From the NCBI GenBank assembly GCA_016648135.1, contig JADDOH010002040.1, positions 1 through 64,000 on the forward strand: DNA of 64,000 nt, read 5' to 3'. A program made the translations under genes and the position numbers. Origin of the DNA: Agrypnia vestita (taxonomy: Eukaryota > Arthropoda > Insecta > Trichoptera > Phryganeidae). Positions within the stretch are counted from its first letter, which is position 1, and each line of letters begins with the position of its first letter. The notes under the pieces are model-generated. The model saw nothing but the letters and a program-made list of their open reading frames with translations. It did not search any database and was not told where the DNA came from. This document shows positions 21,371 to 31,945 of this stretch, in pieces.

Positions 21371-22650
21371 TTTAATTTAAACTAAATTAAAATTTGTAAT
21401 GCACCCACGTTGAGTTAATTTAAAACGACAGTCGCTCTCATCATCAGGTTCAATTTTTTTATTTTATTTTATTTTTATTTTATTTTTATTTTTTTATTTA
21501 TTCATTTTTTTTTTTTTTTTTTACATCTCAGACCCACAAAACATCACATTAATATTTGTCTGTAGGTGCATCAATACATATATATAAATAAATTGTATTT
21601 ACCAGAAATATATTCATATTAATTAATTACAATAGATCTTATAAACTCAAATACAAATCTACAATACTATACAACAATACAAGAAAAAATACAAATATTA
21701 CCAAAATCAAAATAAGTCTTTTTTATTTAATAACATATTCATTAATTCTGTATTTTGCCCTTTTTTATTAATATCCATTTTGACACGACTTGGGATTTTA
21801 TTAAATATTTTTGGTATGACATATTTTAATGTTCTTTGTCCATATTTATTTATGACCTTCGGTATTCGTAGTCCTTCTTTAACCGTAAATCTGGTACTAT
21901 GTTTATGAATCAATCTATGCTTATATGTCCCATCTTCATGATATCGTGTAATTAGTTTGTACCACAAGATAGCATTAATTGGCATAGAGCCTTGTTTCTT
22001 GAAGAGTTCCTGTATATCTTTAGTAGCACTTTCTTTATTTATTAATTTTATAGCCGAATTTGAATATTTTGAATTTTTCTAATATTAGTTTTGCAAGTTA
22101 GACCCCAGCTAGTTATTCCATACCTTATTACCGATTCCGCTAAAGATTGATATATAGTTTTCATAGTCTGTATCGGAACATAGTATTTAATCTTGTGCAT
22201 ACATCCCAATACAGTTCTCAACCTCTTACATACCTTATTTACCTGAATATCCCATTTGAAAAATGTATCTATGGTAATACCAAGATATACGTATTCATTA
22301 ACTAATTCAATTTTTTCACAATTACACGATGCATTAATTCCGGAATGCAAGCAATCAAAATTATGGGAAATAATATTTATTTGATTAGTCACAGTTATAT
22401 GAGGTGACCTTACATGCATGACTTTAGTTTTTTTTGCATTAATAATTAAACCCATATCATGAGACCATTTAAGTAAAGCATTATAATCTTCTTGCATACA
22501 ATTTTCCACCCATCTTACATCCTTGTGGGAGATAACAAGAGCAGTATCATCAGCATACACAAAATGCTTACATCTGATGATTAGAGGGACTGTCGTTTTA
22601 AATTAACTCAACGTGTGTGCATTACAAAGTTTAATTTAGTTTAAATTAAA
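21371..22650. mobile_element. fold-back element split by a LINE insertion
   Basis: Arms 21371-21449 and 22571-22650 are reverse complements over about 80 bp with few differences. They share the blocks tttaatttaaactaaattaa, gtaatgcac, cgttgagttaatttaaaacg and cagtcg, then tcatcatcag. Between them sits a minus-strand LINE with an A-rich tail. An 11-bp direct repeat gaactagtcca lies outside (21356-21366 and 22700-22710), but it is spaced unequally from the arms and may be chance. Confidence 0.7.
21450..22570 (-). pseudogene. Jockey/CR1-like LINE fragment, 5'-truncated
   Basis: The minus frame 22569-22048 begins at KHFVYADDTALVIS, the RT catalytic YADD. It continues with INAKKTKVM, the YVYLGITID motif, KVCKRLRTVLG and YQSLAESVIRYGITSWG. 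A frameshift near 22050-22075 moves to frame 21985-21707 (INAILWYKLI, then LRIPKVINKYGQRTLKY), the C-terminal tail. An A-rich tail of TAAAA-type repeats (21456-21524) marks the 3' end. The truncation begins just before the catalytic motif. Poly-A-like tail and thumb sequence fit the Jockey/CR1 group; the exact clade is not determined. Confidence 0.8.
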
Positions 22651-22796
22651 ATAATCATTTTGCGCCACAAAGTAACTGCCATATTAATTAATAATAATTG
22701 AACTAGTCCAGTTCTTCTAACCTTTAAGTACCGAAGTAAATTGAAACGGCATCTGAGTTGGGTTTCAAGATATATTTAGAAATGTTTTAGATAGAA

Positions 22797-22810
22797 TAAA
22801 AAGTTTTTTA
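22797..22810. repeat. 14-bp target-site duplication (3' side)
   Basis: TAAAAAGTTTTTTA is identical to 23569-23582 and flanks the family alpha LINE. Confidence 0.92.
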
Positions 22811-23568
22811 CTTACTTACTTACTTACCATCACGCCGTTTCCCCGAGGGGGTAGGCAGAGAGGATAGAGCGCCATACTCTTCTGTCCTGACATACAACTT
22901 TCGCTTCGTCTACATTCATACATCTTCGCATGCAAGCTCGACGGTTGTTCAGACTTCTAACAGGACCATCTTCCAGTATCTGGTTAATCTGGTCATGCCA
23001 CGTCTTCCGTGGTCGCCCTCTTTTTCTGGCGCCGTCAACACTTGCATCATATATCTTTCTTACCATTCTTTCCTCATTCATTCGCTCAACATGCCCAAAC
23101 CACCTGAGCGACCCTATTTTTATTCTCTGTATTATGCTACGATAAGCTTTACATTCATTCCTAATATCTTCATTCTTTACTCTATCATACATGGATTTAC
23201 CACACATACGTCTAAGGGACCTCATCTCCACTGCATTCAATCTACTTTCGTTCCTCTTCTGCCAGCTCCAGGCTTCACTTCCATACATTAGTGTCGGTAC
23301 TAGAACTCCATTATGTACCGCTAGTTTTGCCTCGGTAGACATATTTCTATTAGAAATTATTGCATTCAAAGCACCGTTCACTCTATTCCCGGCAGTCACT
23401 CTCCTCTCTATATCTTTCTCAACATTCCCTCTTCTATCGAACATACTTCCCAAGTACACAAACTCATCTACTTGTTCCAAACATTCATTGCCTACTAGTA
23501 TTTCACACGTTGTCTTACTTTCCTCCTTCTCGAATACCATTACTTTTGACTTCTTTACATTGTTTATG
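22811..23568 (-). mobile_element. family alpha LINE, 5'-truncated, intact tail ORF
   Basis: This is a 758-bp insertion bounded by a perfect 14-bp duplication. On minus it reads from NNVKKSKVMVFEKEES without a stop to LSAYPLGETA and a TGA at 22832-22830. Motifs: VDEFVYLGS, LVPTLMYGSEAWSWQK, RLNAVEMRSLRRMCG, GSLRWFGHVERM, GRPRKTWHDQINQIL and VVCQDRRVWRS. The 3' end is a GTAA tetranucleotide run (cttacttacttactta on plus, 22811-22826). The RT catalytic core is missing through truncation. Absence of stops and the perfect duplication indicate a recent insertion compared with the three other copies in this window. Confidence 0.93.
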
Positions 23569-23582
23569 TAAAAAGTTTTTTA
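23569..23582. repeat. 14-bp target-site duplication (5' side)
   Basis: TAAAAAGTTTTTTA, the partner of 22797-22810. Confidence 0.92.
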
Positions 23583-25582
23583 GAAGTGAAATAATGTTTT
23601 ATTTAATGAAAATACCATACAATTAAGGCCTTGGACTGAGAGCAATCAACAATCAACATTAATAGCTTATTATAATTTATCATTACATTATTAATGTCAT
23701 TTATCTTTATGATCAGTTAATAAATGTCTGAGGCGACTGTTAAAGTGTAAGAAATGTGTTGAAATCTTTCCCGAATCCAACCTAAAATGTTACCTACCTG
23801 CCTCGATGTAGCTAATTGGGACATCGTGAATGAAATGAAAACGTTTCATGAAAGCGTTTGCAAGGAAAGCTGAACTTCGGAAGAAGGTGATTTCCTGTAG
23901 CGTTTTTAGCGAGAGATACGGTAACTAGGGTTTCTCTTTCTGCTGATCTCATGGCTCTTATCTTTTTTTACCATTTTAAGCAATAATCTCACTTTGAGTT
24001 TGTTCATTAGTCACTCAAATAACATTCCAAATAATAGCACCATTAAATTTGTGCATCTCTAATGGACGCTTGTAATATTCAAAAAATAATAAGCCTTATT
24101 AAAGCTTATTGTTCTTGCTAGATTTGCATTCTTAGGCAATCTTAAGTAAAAAACGGTAAAAATTAACTTTTTACAAATACACATTGCAATGTCGGTTAAG
24201 AAAAATACGACCTTTTCTACAGAAAAAGAAAAGTAAACTTCCTCATGAAATGAAACTACAAATTAACAATTTTAGAACAAAATAAAGTTATGTTGTAAAA
24301 GTTAAATAATTTGACTACAGTTTATTGATACCTATGTCACAAATCAGTTTACATTACTTAGTACTTAAGAATCTAGAAAAATTAACGAAAACTTACTTTT
24401 GTTCGATTTTCGACACAGACATTGCAGCAGCGCAACCGCCCACCACTTTCAGGAAGTACCGACTGGTGCGTGTGACTAAGAAATTTATATTGCAATGTGC
24501 CAATGTTTATGGTTACTATGATATCGACATTTTTTCACCTCAATTTTATTTCAACCCACCTCGGTTTTCCCTGCAGCTAATTTCAAAGTGTATGCACGAC
24601 GCTTGTATCGTTTGTTGACATCCTGCAAAGCTATATAGAAAATTGTACGTAGAACAACTGGATTTATGAATATGATTTTCAATGTAAGTAACCTTCCACT
24701 GTGATTAAAAGTGTTCACTTTCAGCTACGGAACGTGGAAATCTAGAAAATTGGAATAACATAAAGAGACATGGAAAGATGGCACACAGCTCAGAGGACGG
24801 ATAATCGCTGCACGAATGCAGTCATCCAGTGATACTAGAAGGGAATCAAAAGATCAAGGAGCCTCAGGATTAATATTCTGCAGAAATACCTGATAGCAAA
24901 CAACAATTGGTAATGATAAGTAGAAAAATTGCGTGTTCTGCGAAGATGGCTGTTGTTCATCGCAAGATTATTTTTACAGATAATGAAATATAACCTGACC
25001 CCGCCCAATATTATGTCCTGAGGTTTTTAATGGGATCAAATTTCAATTTAAATAATCTTTATATCAGATTACGTAAGTAATTATTTTCTGGTCACTTTAA
25101 GATAATCATATTAATTTGAATAAAGTATTTAAATATCTGTTAATTTTTCTTTACATTGTATTTATTTAAGTGCTACGTATAAATATATTTTTTAACATAT
25201 TTATAATATATTACACACTGTTAATTTTAAATGTGATAAATATAAAATGTTACGCTTGATATTATTTATTGATAGGTGAAGCAACATGGGAATCTTTATT
25301 TAAATTAAATTAAATACAATACACACATTACTCGTACGTTGCACAACTTTTGTGTACGACAAGGATAAATCTAGTGTAAATTGAAATAATATTGTTGCTT
25401 TTGAGTGGTTTAAATATATCCGATGCTTCCTGGAAGAAGCCTTACATTTTCTGAAATTCTTGGACGTAGGCAGAATTTCACAGAAGATGAAACCGAATGC
25501 TTTCGCCATATTTAAAAATGCTTGGCAATTTTTGTGAAATATTCTCTAGTAAAATTTCTGTTTATTTTTTAAATCGTATATT
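23583..25582. other. no gene recognised
   Basis: AT-rich. The plus frame at 24325-24618 (97 codons) has a less AT-rich core (24407-24480) with no similarity I can name. Another non-AT patch at 24720-24900 gives only broken frames. Confidence 0.4.
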
Positions 25583-25631
25583 TTGTTAGCATTCCCAAAT
25601 TAATTTATGATTAATTTGGGAATGCTAACAA
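25583..25631. repeat. perfect 22-bp hairpin, 5-nt loop
   Basis: Arms 25583-25604 and 25610-25631 are exact reverse complements (ttgttagcattcccaaatta... on the left), loop ttatg. It is too short-looped for a usual MITE and too short for a typical pre-miRNA. Confidence 0.92.
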
Positions 25632-25825
25632 TAATACCAAGTAATAATTTGCTTAACAATATCACAATCACCAACTCTTCTTATTTTCTATCAATATTCA
25701 CTCTAGCTCCATTTGTAAAAAACTAACTTATTACAGATACTTATAATGGAAAAACTGGAGCCATATTTTCTCTATTTGATTGTATTAATTTTAATACTTT
25801 ACCTGTCGATGAGAATATAATAGTA

Positions 25826-25920
25826 TATATATATATATATATATATAGAGAGATAATATATATAATATATATATAGATAGTTATATATATAAATAGATAT
25901 TTAGATATTTATATATATAA
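25826..25920. repeat. TA/TATAGA microsatellite
   Basis: (TA)n from 25827 to 25848, then agaga and further TA-rich imperfect repeats to about 25920. Confidence 0.85.
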
Positions 25921-26715
25921 AGTATTAGAATGTATAATTAAACTCAAGCAGAAATATTGTTATATTAATTACATCTATTTTGAAGATTATATTTTTAATG
26001 AACATAATATTTTTTCAATATTGTGTTCAACAAAGAAATAGGTCAACACTTTTTTAATGTAATAATTGATGTTCAAATTATGGATATGAAATAATAAATG
26101 TTGGTAAATGATTGGTTGTATTAAAAATATAATTTTTATTTAAAATTTGTACTACATACACAACCTGACTTATTTATTACCACTATATGTAGTTTCGAAA
26201 AGTGCAGTCCCTCTTATAATCAGATATAGTTTTCGCCACGAGTTAAAAGAAAGGAAGTAAAAAATAGTAGTTATCTAATGGTGGAAGATTTGCCTGAATA
26301 TTGAATTTTACCCATCCCATGAGGTGATGATCAGGGAAGTTGTTGCATATAATGAAGAAGGCATAAGATGAAGAAGTATTATTAAAAAAATTAAAAAACC
26401 GTTGACACTAAAATTTTCTCACACAAATTATGTAAATGGTGAAATATTCCTAGGAAATTCCCAGGTTCTCCTGACAGATATATATATACTGGGGCTTTTA
26501 TTATGTGTTTTAAAAAGGATCTGATGACGATAGTAATGTAAGCGTGTTACTAAGAAAATCTCTATAAACAAATTTATTCTCATAGTTTTCTGGGTTATTC
26601 TGCCGTATATATCCTATATTTCTAGTTAATCAAGATTCAGAACGATCGTGAAAACGTTCTAAATTATTTGATATTTTTGGCGTTTTAAGTATTTGGAGCA
26701 GGAAGAATTATATGT

Positions 26716-27527
26716 ACCACTAGCTGTTCGTACCCGGCGTTGCACGGGTTAAGGATAAAGTTGAAAATAAATTTGTGGGGGGAACAAAGCTTCAAAAATC
26801 TGAAAATAGATTTCCATCAAAAATATATCAGGGAGAGGGTAAAGGGTAAAAAGGGAGGAAGGAAGTATCACTTTTGCTACCCGCCAGGCCTTAAAGAATA
26901 AGTTTGCAAATTTCCAAAGAGTCCGATCGGTCAAACAAAAATATATCAGGAGAGGGGTAAAATAATAGCAAAGAAATGAAACCTATATTACCCACCGAGT
27001 CCTAAAAAATAAGTTTGCATTTTTTAAGTCCGATCGGTCGAACGGTACAGATCTTCTTCGAAAATAATCAGGGGGAGGAGAAGGGGTAAAAGAATAGGGG
27101 AGAAATGTCTAGAAATATGCTACCCGCCGAGTTCTAAAGAATAAGCTTCCAATTTTTGAGTCGGATCGATCGAATGGTACAGATTTGCATCGAAAATATA
27201 TCGAAGGGAGGGGAAGGACAGGGGTAAATGTCGCCTGTGTTACCCGTCGAGTCCTAAAAAATAAGTTTCCAAATTTTGTGTCCGATACGTCAAACCTTAC
27301 AGATTTGCATTGAAAGTGTATCAGGGGGAGGGTAAGGGGTAAAATAATAGGAGGGAAATGTATCATATGTTACTCGTCGAGTCCTAAAAATTAGTTTCCA
27401 AATTTTGAGTCAGATCGGTCGAACGGTACAGATTTGCATTAAAAATATATCAGGGAGACGGGAAGAGGTAAGTAGATTTGTATAGAGAACAGACAGACAG
27501 ACATTGAGTTTTATAAGTATAGATATG
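26716..27527 (+). repeat. tandem array with 'actagctg' head (about six 120-bp monomers)
   Basis: The head is actagctgttcgtacccggc then gttgcacgggtt. About six monomers follow, each with a 'tttgcaaattttgagtccga' block, 'cggtcgaacggtacag', 'tttgcatcgaaaatatatc' and a purine-rich aggggaggggtaa spacer. Monomer spacing is about 115-128 bp. It ends acagacagacagacattgag then ttttataagtataga. An inverted, shorter copy is at 7311-7730, with fragments at 30680-30830 and 41400-41530. Probably the body of a nonautonomous transposon; class unknown. Confidence 0.8.
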
Positions 27528-27638
27528 TACTTAATTAAATTGAAATTTATCTTGTTTAATAGGTTTGTCCCGAAGATACACTAATTACCGTGTGATTGTG
27601 ATGTGATACTGGATAACAAAATAATATGAATATAACAA

Positions 27639-28137
27639 AATGAAATTATGCAGAGCATTGGTTTGTATGTTCCTGATAATTACCTTAGACATCGTCAGCA
27701 TAGATTGTTTCACATTCCAATATACAGGACCAACCTGCCGATGGTTATGCCTGTTGGAAAAGCTACAGCTATGCTGAACAAGATCGCTTTGGATATTGAT
27801 ATATTCCATGTGTCTGAGGGGGTTTTCCGAAGCAGGATTCTCCTACACCTTTGACCAGATTATACAGGTCACTTCTAATTGTTTAATAATTGTTTAATAA
27901 TAAATTAGTATTTTAATACACAATATGTATATGTGTGTGTATGTATGTATGTATATGTATATGTGTATGTATGTATACGTATGTGTTTATGTATATGTGT
28001 ATATGGATGTGTATGTATATGTGTATATGTATATTTTTAGATGTAAGTTAATAATATGTATGCATTGAACATAATGTTTGTAATGTACATATTATGTAAT
28101 AAATAAAAATTGAAATTGAAATTGAAAAAATTGAAAT
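27639..28137 (+). mobile_element. 5'-truncated copy of LINE family gamma
   Basis: The frame 27648-27854 encodes 68 residues (MQSIGLYVPDNYLRHRQHRL to SRILLHL), identical to the C-terminus of the large ORF at 62309-63999. The 3' UTR also matches, including the whole TATG-rich block (27924-28035) with only a few base differences, and it ends in attgaaa-type repeats (28105-28136). Similarity to the other copy stops at about 27639, the truncation point. No clear duplication was found. Near-identity suggests recent activity of the family. Confidence 0.92.
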
Positions 28138-28444
28138 AACCGTAGAATAAATATCTGAACTCAAGTCTGTGTACAAAAATCTCGTACCTATTGACACACA
28201 CTCCGACATACTACATGAAACACTGCATACACCCCGGTTACTAAGCATTTTATCAAAAACTGGGGAAAAAAATAACATTTATACTGAAACCGAGTTTCAA
28301 GTTATGTGCAAGTGACAAAAAAGCTTGGAAATAATGTTGATAGTTATTTTTCACAATTTAAAGTCAAGAAAACACAAACATACAATGTACATAGTAGAAA
28401 TATAAAAGAACACAAATATTTTTATACAGTAATACTTATATTTC

Positions 28445-29405
28445 TACAGCATTGTTCGATGTAAATAGCGTCACAATCGTTAACACTACTCAAGACTGCC
28501 TACTCCTTAAATCTGATATTGACTCCTTTGACAATTGGTGTAAACGGCCTAGAACTTAACATAAACAAATGTAAAATAATGTCATTTTATAGATCAAAAA
28601 CGTCTATTATTTCCTTTGACTACAAAATTTGATTATAAAATTGGATGTAGTCAAGTCTATCAAGGACCTCGGAGTTATTCTGGACTATAAACTTACATTT
28701 AATGAACAAATAGATTATGTGGTAAATAAATCCTTTAAACTTTTAGGCTTTGTCAGAGAATGTTTTCTGATTTCACAAATATTTACACGAGAAAACTCTT
28801 TACTGTTCACTTGTCCGTCCTATCTTAGAATATGCCTCTGGTCTCTCTTCTATATAAACCAAATAAGTCACATTGAATCCGTGCAACGTCGTTTCTTAAG
28901 AAAAGTTGCATGGATGATGGGCTTGGATAGAGGAGACTACTCGCACAGTGAAATTGAGTTATTCTTAATAATTTATAATCTCCAAAAACGTAGAGAAAAT
29001 ATTGACTTAATCACCATATACAAAATATTAAATGGCCACACTGATGTGCCTTCATTACTGGGACAAATAAAATTCAATATCCCTTCCTGTAGAGAAATAA
29101 TGAACTGTGATTCCTTAGCCATCATAGAACCAATTATGGATTCCATGCTCCCATGTCACGGTAATGTCGTCTTATAAATTCAAGACAGGAACTGGACTTC
29201 TTCGGTGTAAGTATATCCAGATTCAAACAATCTCTCATTAGATAGTCTAGATCTTTTCTCTATGTTGTTAGTACTTTTCATTTGTCCTTGCTTTTGTTTT
29301 AAATTGCTATAACCTTTATTCTGATGTATTCTATGTAGTTCATGTTATGTATTATATTTTATTGGAATATGTCCGTTACTTTAAATAAATAAAATTAATC
29401 AATAA
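28445..29405 (+). pseudogene. decayed Jockey/CR1-like LINE C-terminal half
   Basis: Broken frames upstream give LLLKSDIDSFDNWCK. Frame 28629-29177 then reads VKSIKDLGVILDYKLTFNEQ, KSFKLLGFVREC, HIESVQRRFLRKV and LQKRRENIDLITIYKILNG. This is the thumb and C-terminal tail of a LINE reverse transcriptase. At least two frameshifts lie between 28500 and 28640, and a third near 28800 (LLFTCPSYLRI is a shifted YxxLVRPILEYAS-type stretch). It ends with aataaataaaattaatcaat at about 29384. The catalytic core is absent. Confidence 0.85.
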
Positions 29406-29924
29406 ATAGAGGCTTAGGATGTGCACTATATAGCATAAGATTTTTTACCGATAGACTTGCGTGTTACATACTTACGGCATCTAAATATTTTTCTGTGCTG
29501 TGAAATATTGAAAATGATCTTCCAAGCCTTGAATAAATACCGCAAGACTCAAAACTTTACTGTAATATCGGACGTGCAAATTACTCTTCGTCTTTTATTT
29601 TTGAATTTAAGCTGGGCTATTAAAGCGTTTAAGAAAAACATTAAAAACGCCGTAACTCAACCATAATTAATAGGTTAGAAAATTTGTATTTAGACCAAAG
29701 TTATGAAACACGTCTGATTTTTATTGCCAAACTTGGAATAGGTTTACTTTAAACGGAATTTAAAAGCGTCATAATATTAAGTAAATATGAAGTTTATCTG
29801 CACTTACTTTATACTATAATCCATGTAATTGATAAATATATATTTCTATATGCAGAATTTTAAAATATATTTTAAATTCAAAAAAATATTGTGGATGGAT
29901 AAATCATTAATTTGTTTGTTTATT

Positions 29925-30150
29925 TTTAATAAACAGACCATTGTCAGGTCTTTAATAATCCCGATAGATAGTCCTAGGAAGACTGCGGAATAATGTAAAT
30001 ACATTGAAAACAAATATAGTAAATACCTACACGTTATTGTTGAGAAATTAGAAGCACTGTGATAACTGTCGCACAAATACAAAAGCGCATAGGTTCCAAA
30101 GTCAACTATGTTAATTCTCGTGACACGTAAAGTTCTGACACCTAAAGTTG
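29925..30150 (-). repeat. LINE family zeta 3' UTR fragment
   Basis: acagaccattgtcaggtctt, atagatagtccta and gttccaaagtcaac are counterparts of the 6759-7070 blocks (acagaccgtcaacagatcat, atagacggtcct, gttccaaggtcaac). No coding part is clear. Confidence 0.6.
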
Positions 30151-30679
30151 AAGAGAAAATGATATGATTTTGGTATACAGTATTAACCATTATAAATACA
30201 ATACTGCTTTTAAACTAAGCCGGTATTACATCGTCCGCTATGATTGAGAATATAAATCTGTAGGTACTAAAAAACAAAGCTAAAACAAACTTAGTAGGTA
30301 ATCTACATTTAAAAAAGTAAAGACTGTGTAATTGTGAAACATGGAAATGTTTTTCAATTTTGAACAAAAGCAGAAAACGAAGGCATTACCCGTAATATTG
30401 AATGTGTGACATCGCTGTTCGATGATGTACATTCCATCCACTAAATGTAACACCGCGCATACTACAAGCACATTGCTACGTATCTTTTTTATGATAATAA
30501 CGTTCTTTCCGGACTCGCATTGCTCACAATTTTGCAACTAAATACTGACCAGAATTTTGGATAAAATTATATTCAAAATTGATTTTACAGTTATGTTTAT
30601 GACGAGAAATTAAATATTAGCGACAGAATGACTGAGTAAGTTATTAGTTATTTTTAATGTTTATTTTATACATACCTGA

Positions 30680-30830
30680 AAAACTCAATGTCTTGTCTGT
30701 TTGTAGGACCCTGCGGAAAACAAAGGTACCGTTTACCCCCCCCCCCATCCAACTACTTTCTCCATTTGCTTCCTCTAATAGGTATATTGATTGTATTTTG
30801 TATACAAATCTGCAAAAAAAAAGTATTACA
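30680..30830 (-). repeat. fragment of the 120-bp tandem-repeat family
   Basis: aaaactcaatgtcttgtctg and ctgcggaaaacaaaggtacc echo the 7311 copy's start and the 41450 fragment (gcagaaaacgaaggtgtcat). It includes a 13-C homopolymer near 30730. Short and uncertain. Confidence 0.45.
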
Positions 30831-31004
30831 ATCATTCGTGGAACCAGACCGTGTACCGAGAAATTTAGGTTAGTTCATATGAAAAACAATTAGGTATTAT
30901 AGTAAAAACTCTTGAACTTGTATTGAAAATAATCTAATCTTCATCTTTCCTCTCTATGAAAAAATTTTTTTTACTAAATGATTTGAACTTAGATAATATC
31001 AAAC

Positions 31005-31200
31005 ATAATAATTTCGTTGTCTGTCCGTCTGTCGGTCCATCCGTCCATCTGTCTGTCTGTCTGTCCCTGCATTTTCTTGTAACGTCCGTAATTCACGAGT
31101 TCATGGCTAAAAAAATCACATAAAATGGCCGGAAATGGGGCTACCAAACCCGAACCGGGCGCTTCAAGCATGTTGCTACGGCTGCCTCTCTGTCGACCGT
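31005..31200. repeat. GTCTGTCC-rich repeat related to 20365-20440
   Basis: tttcgttgtctgtccgtctg, then GTCTGTCC-type tandem units, then taacgtccgtaattcacgag. The same order is seen at 20380-20430. Confidence 0.65.
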
Positions 31201-31744
31201 CAAAAATATAGTATAAATATAGTATACTAGAGCTTAAGCAAAGACGCGAATCAATTTTCAGATTTTGATGGGTTACAGCTAGTAAAGGTATTATACATAA
31301 CTGTAAGAAAAAAAGTTCCTGTTTACTTCTAATCTAAAAAAATATATTTTTTTATGTTGTATTATTTAACATTTTGGAAATTAGATCGTTAAAGTCCGGC
31401 CACAATAGAAGCCAATTTGGTACACTAATGATAATTCTTTCAAATTATCCGTTGGCAGAAGAATTTTTTTGTTTTGTTGTAGGGCCATTATAGTTTTTTT
31501 TACAGAAAATGGTCAGCCTTCGTGAACCCGCCCCTCCCGCCGCAAGGACCTGACTTATGTGCGGAAAACTGAAGTCATTTTTATTGTAGGAGTCGTTAGA
31601 ACAGCTCATATTTCAACCGGATTATCTTGAGAGGAAGCGATGCACGTACCTTCTGCGCTCTCTTTCTTTCTACCGTCAAGCGATGAGGGTAGTTTTTTAT
31701 TTTTGTTCAAAAGAGAAATAATTACGAAATCATTTCATTTTTAC

Positions 31745-31945
31745 TCGAGTACCCAACTTGTTGGTGTTGCGGTTATGATTCTCGACTAGTGACCCAGTGA
31801 TAGGTGGTTCGAACCTCGTTTCAGTATTCCAGCAATTTATTCTTATTTTCAAAGCATTTAGCTTAATTTTTTAGCGTTTGGCTTAATTGAAAATAGCGAG
31901 AATATTGATGCCACACGTATTATATTAAAGAAAAAAATATTTTAA
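31745..31945 (+). mobile_element. tRNA-derived SINE, copy 1
   Basis: The A-box region is gttgcggttatgattc (31766-31781) and the B box is GGTTCGAACC (31806-31815). The body has tattttcaaagcatttagct, then tgaaaatagcgagaatatt, gatgccacacgtatt. The copy at 54823-55010 shares head, body and order (tattttcatagcac...tttagctt, tgaaaatagtaagaatatt, gatgtgacacgtatt). Tail is A-rich. Two related copies plus pol III boxes make a SINE call secure; family name unknown. Confidence 0.85.

Noticed and set aside
21356..22710. 11-bp gaactagtcca as the target duplication of the fold-back element
   Set aside because: Distances to the two arms differ by about 50 bp, so it does not sit at symmetric ends; kept only as a note.
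22930..23626. Plus-strand frames of 71-126 codons
   Set aside because: Antisense shadows of the family alpha LINE at 22811-23568.
27925..28035. CRISPR-like or regulatory array from regular TATG spacing
   Set aside because: It is a simple-sequence block within a LINE 3' UTR, repeated at 62128-62243; the organism is an animal.
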